From: JAPLMI01 sp043798375
GTDB taxonomy: Bacteria > Omnitrophota > Gorgyraeia > 2-01-FULL-45-10
Reading direction: 5' to 3'
Assembly (NCBI GenBank): GCA_043798375.1
Contig: JAZDOS010000050.1
Coordinates: 1-13,615, forward strand
Length of the DNA: 13,615 nt
Under the pieces are notes generated by a model, which did no database searches, was not told the origin of the DNA, and saw only the letters and a program-made list of their open reading frames with translations. Shown one piece after another: positions 13,486-13,615 of the stretch (position 1 is its first letter; each line of letters opens with the position of its first letter). Both the position numbers and the translations under genes were made by a program.

Positions 13486-13615
13486 TTAATGTTTGAAGTG
13501 CCTCACGCCGGTAAAGACCATCGCCATGCCCAGCTTGTCCGCCATCTTGACGACTTCTTCGTCGCGGATCGATCCGCCCGGCTGAATTATGGCTCTTATG
13601 CCGCCTATGTGGGCC
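13486..13615 (-). CDS. purH: C-terminal end of bifunctional AICAR transformylase/IMP cyclohydrolase (5' part missing)
   Basis: The last 42 full codons before a TAA (13488-13486). The sequence AIIQPGGSIRDEEVVKMADK, followed by LGMAMVFTGVRHFKH, matches the invariant C-terminus of PurH. This part belongs to the transformylase domain, which formylates AICAR with 10-formyl-tetrahydrofolate; the cyclohydrolase domain would lie outside the window to the right. It is on the same strand as folC, 114 bp upstream, which fits a purine/one-carbon gene neighbourhood. Confidence 0.93.
   Translation of the reverse strand, partial: AHIGGIRAIIQPGGSIRDEEVVKMADKLGMAMVFTGVRHFKH

Overview
The window reads as chromosomal DNA from a diderm (Gram-negative type) bacterium of moderate GC. 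The signs are an Mla-type lipid-transport operon (permease, ATPase, MCE protein), a predicted outer-membrane beta-barrel and an L,D-transpeptidase. The gene families and the abundance of short palindromic intergenic elements suggest a deep-branching environmental lineage, possibly an Omnitrophota-like genome. That placement is an impression, not something the sequence proves. Every credible gene is on the minus strand, and most are separated by under 25 bp or overlap, so the window looks like one or two long transcription units read from right to left.

In transcription order (right to left): the 3' end of purH; an intergenic element built of inverted 7-bp repeats; folC; mnmE, overlapping folC by an ATGA; folE; a strong promoter; a DUF212/YuiD-like membrane protein; an LysM + YkuD L,D-transpeptidase; and accA. 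Then come an RsbW-like anti-sigma kinase, a STAS protein, mlaE, mlaF and mlaD. The unit closes with a FecR-domain protein, an outer-membrane barrel, a GAF + HD-GYP phosphodiesterase, and a CHASE2 sensor whose C-terminus begins an RsbU/SpoIIE-type phosphatase domain and runs off the left edge.

The right half joins one-carbon and folate metabolism (PurH and MnmE use folate cofactors; FolE and FolC make them). The left half is an envelope module: lipid transport, wall cross-linking and surface proteins. Interleaved with these is a complete set of partner-switching parts (kinase, STAS antagonist, phosphatase) plus a cyclic-di-GMP phosphodiesterase. No sigma factor is visible.

The most unusual features are non-coding. 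Two elements share one architecture, five degenerate heptamers facing three heptamers in inverted orientation, but use different heptamers. One lies between purH and folC. The other sits inside mnmE, in frame, and adds roughly 20-25 residues to the folate-binding domain. There is also a perfect 26-bp hairpin between mlaF and mlaD, a 7+1+7 palindrome between mlaE and mlaF, two copies of a 15-bp palindromic motif exactly 600 bp apart flanking folE, and a 14-bp stem that overlaps the likely start codon of the DUF212 gene.
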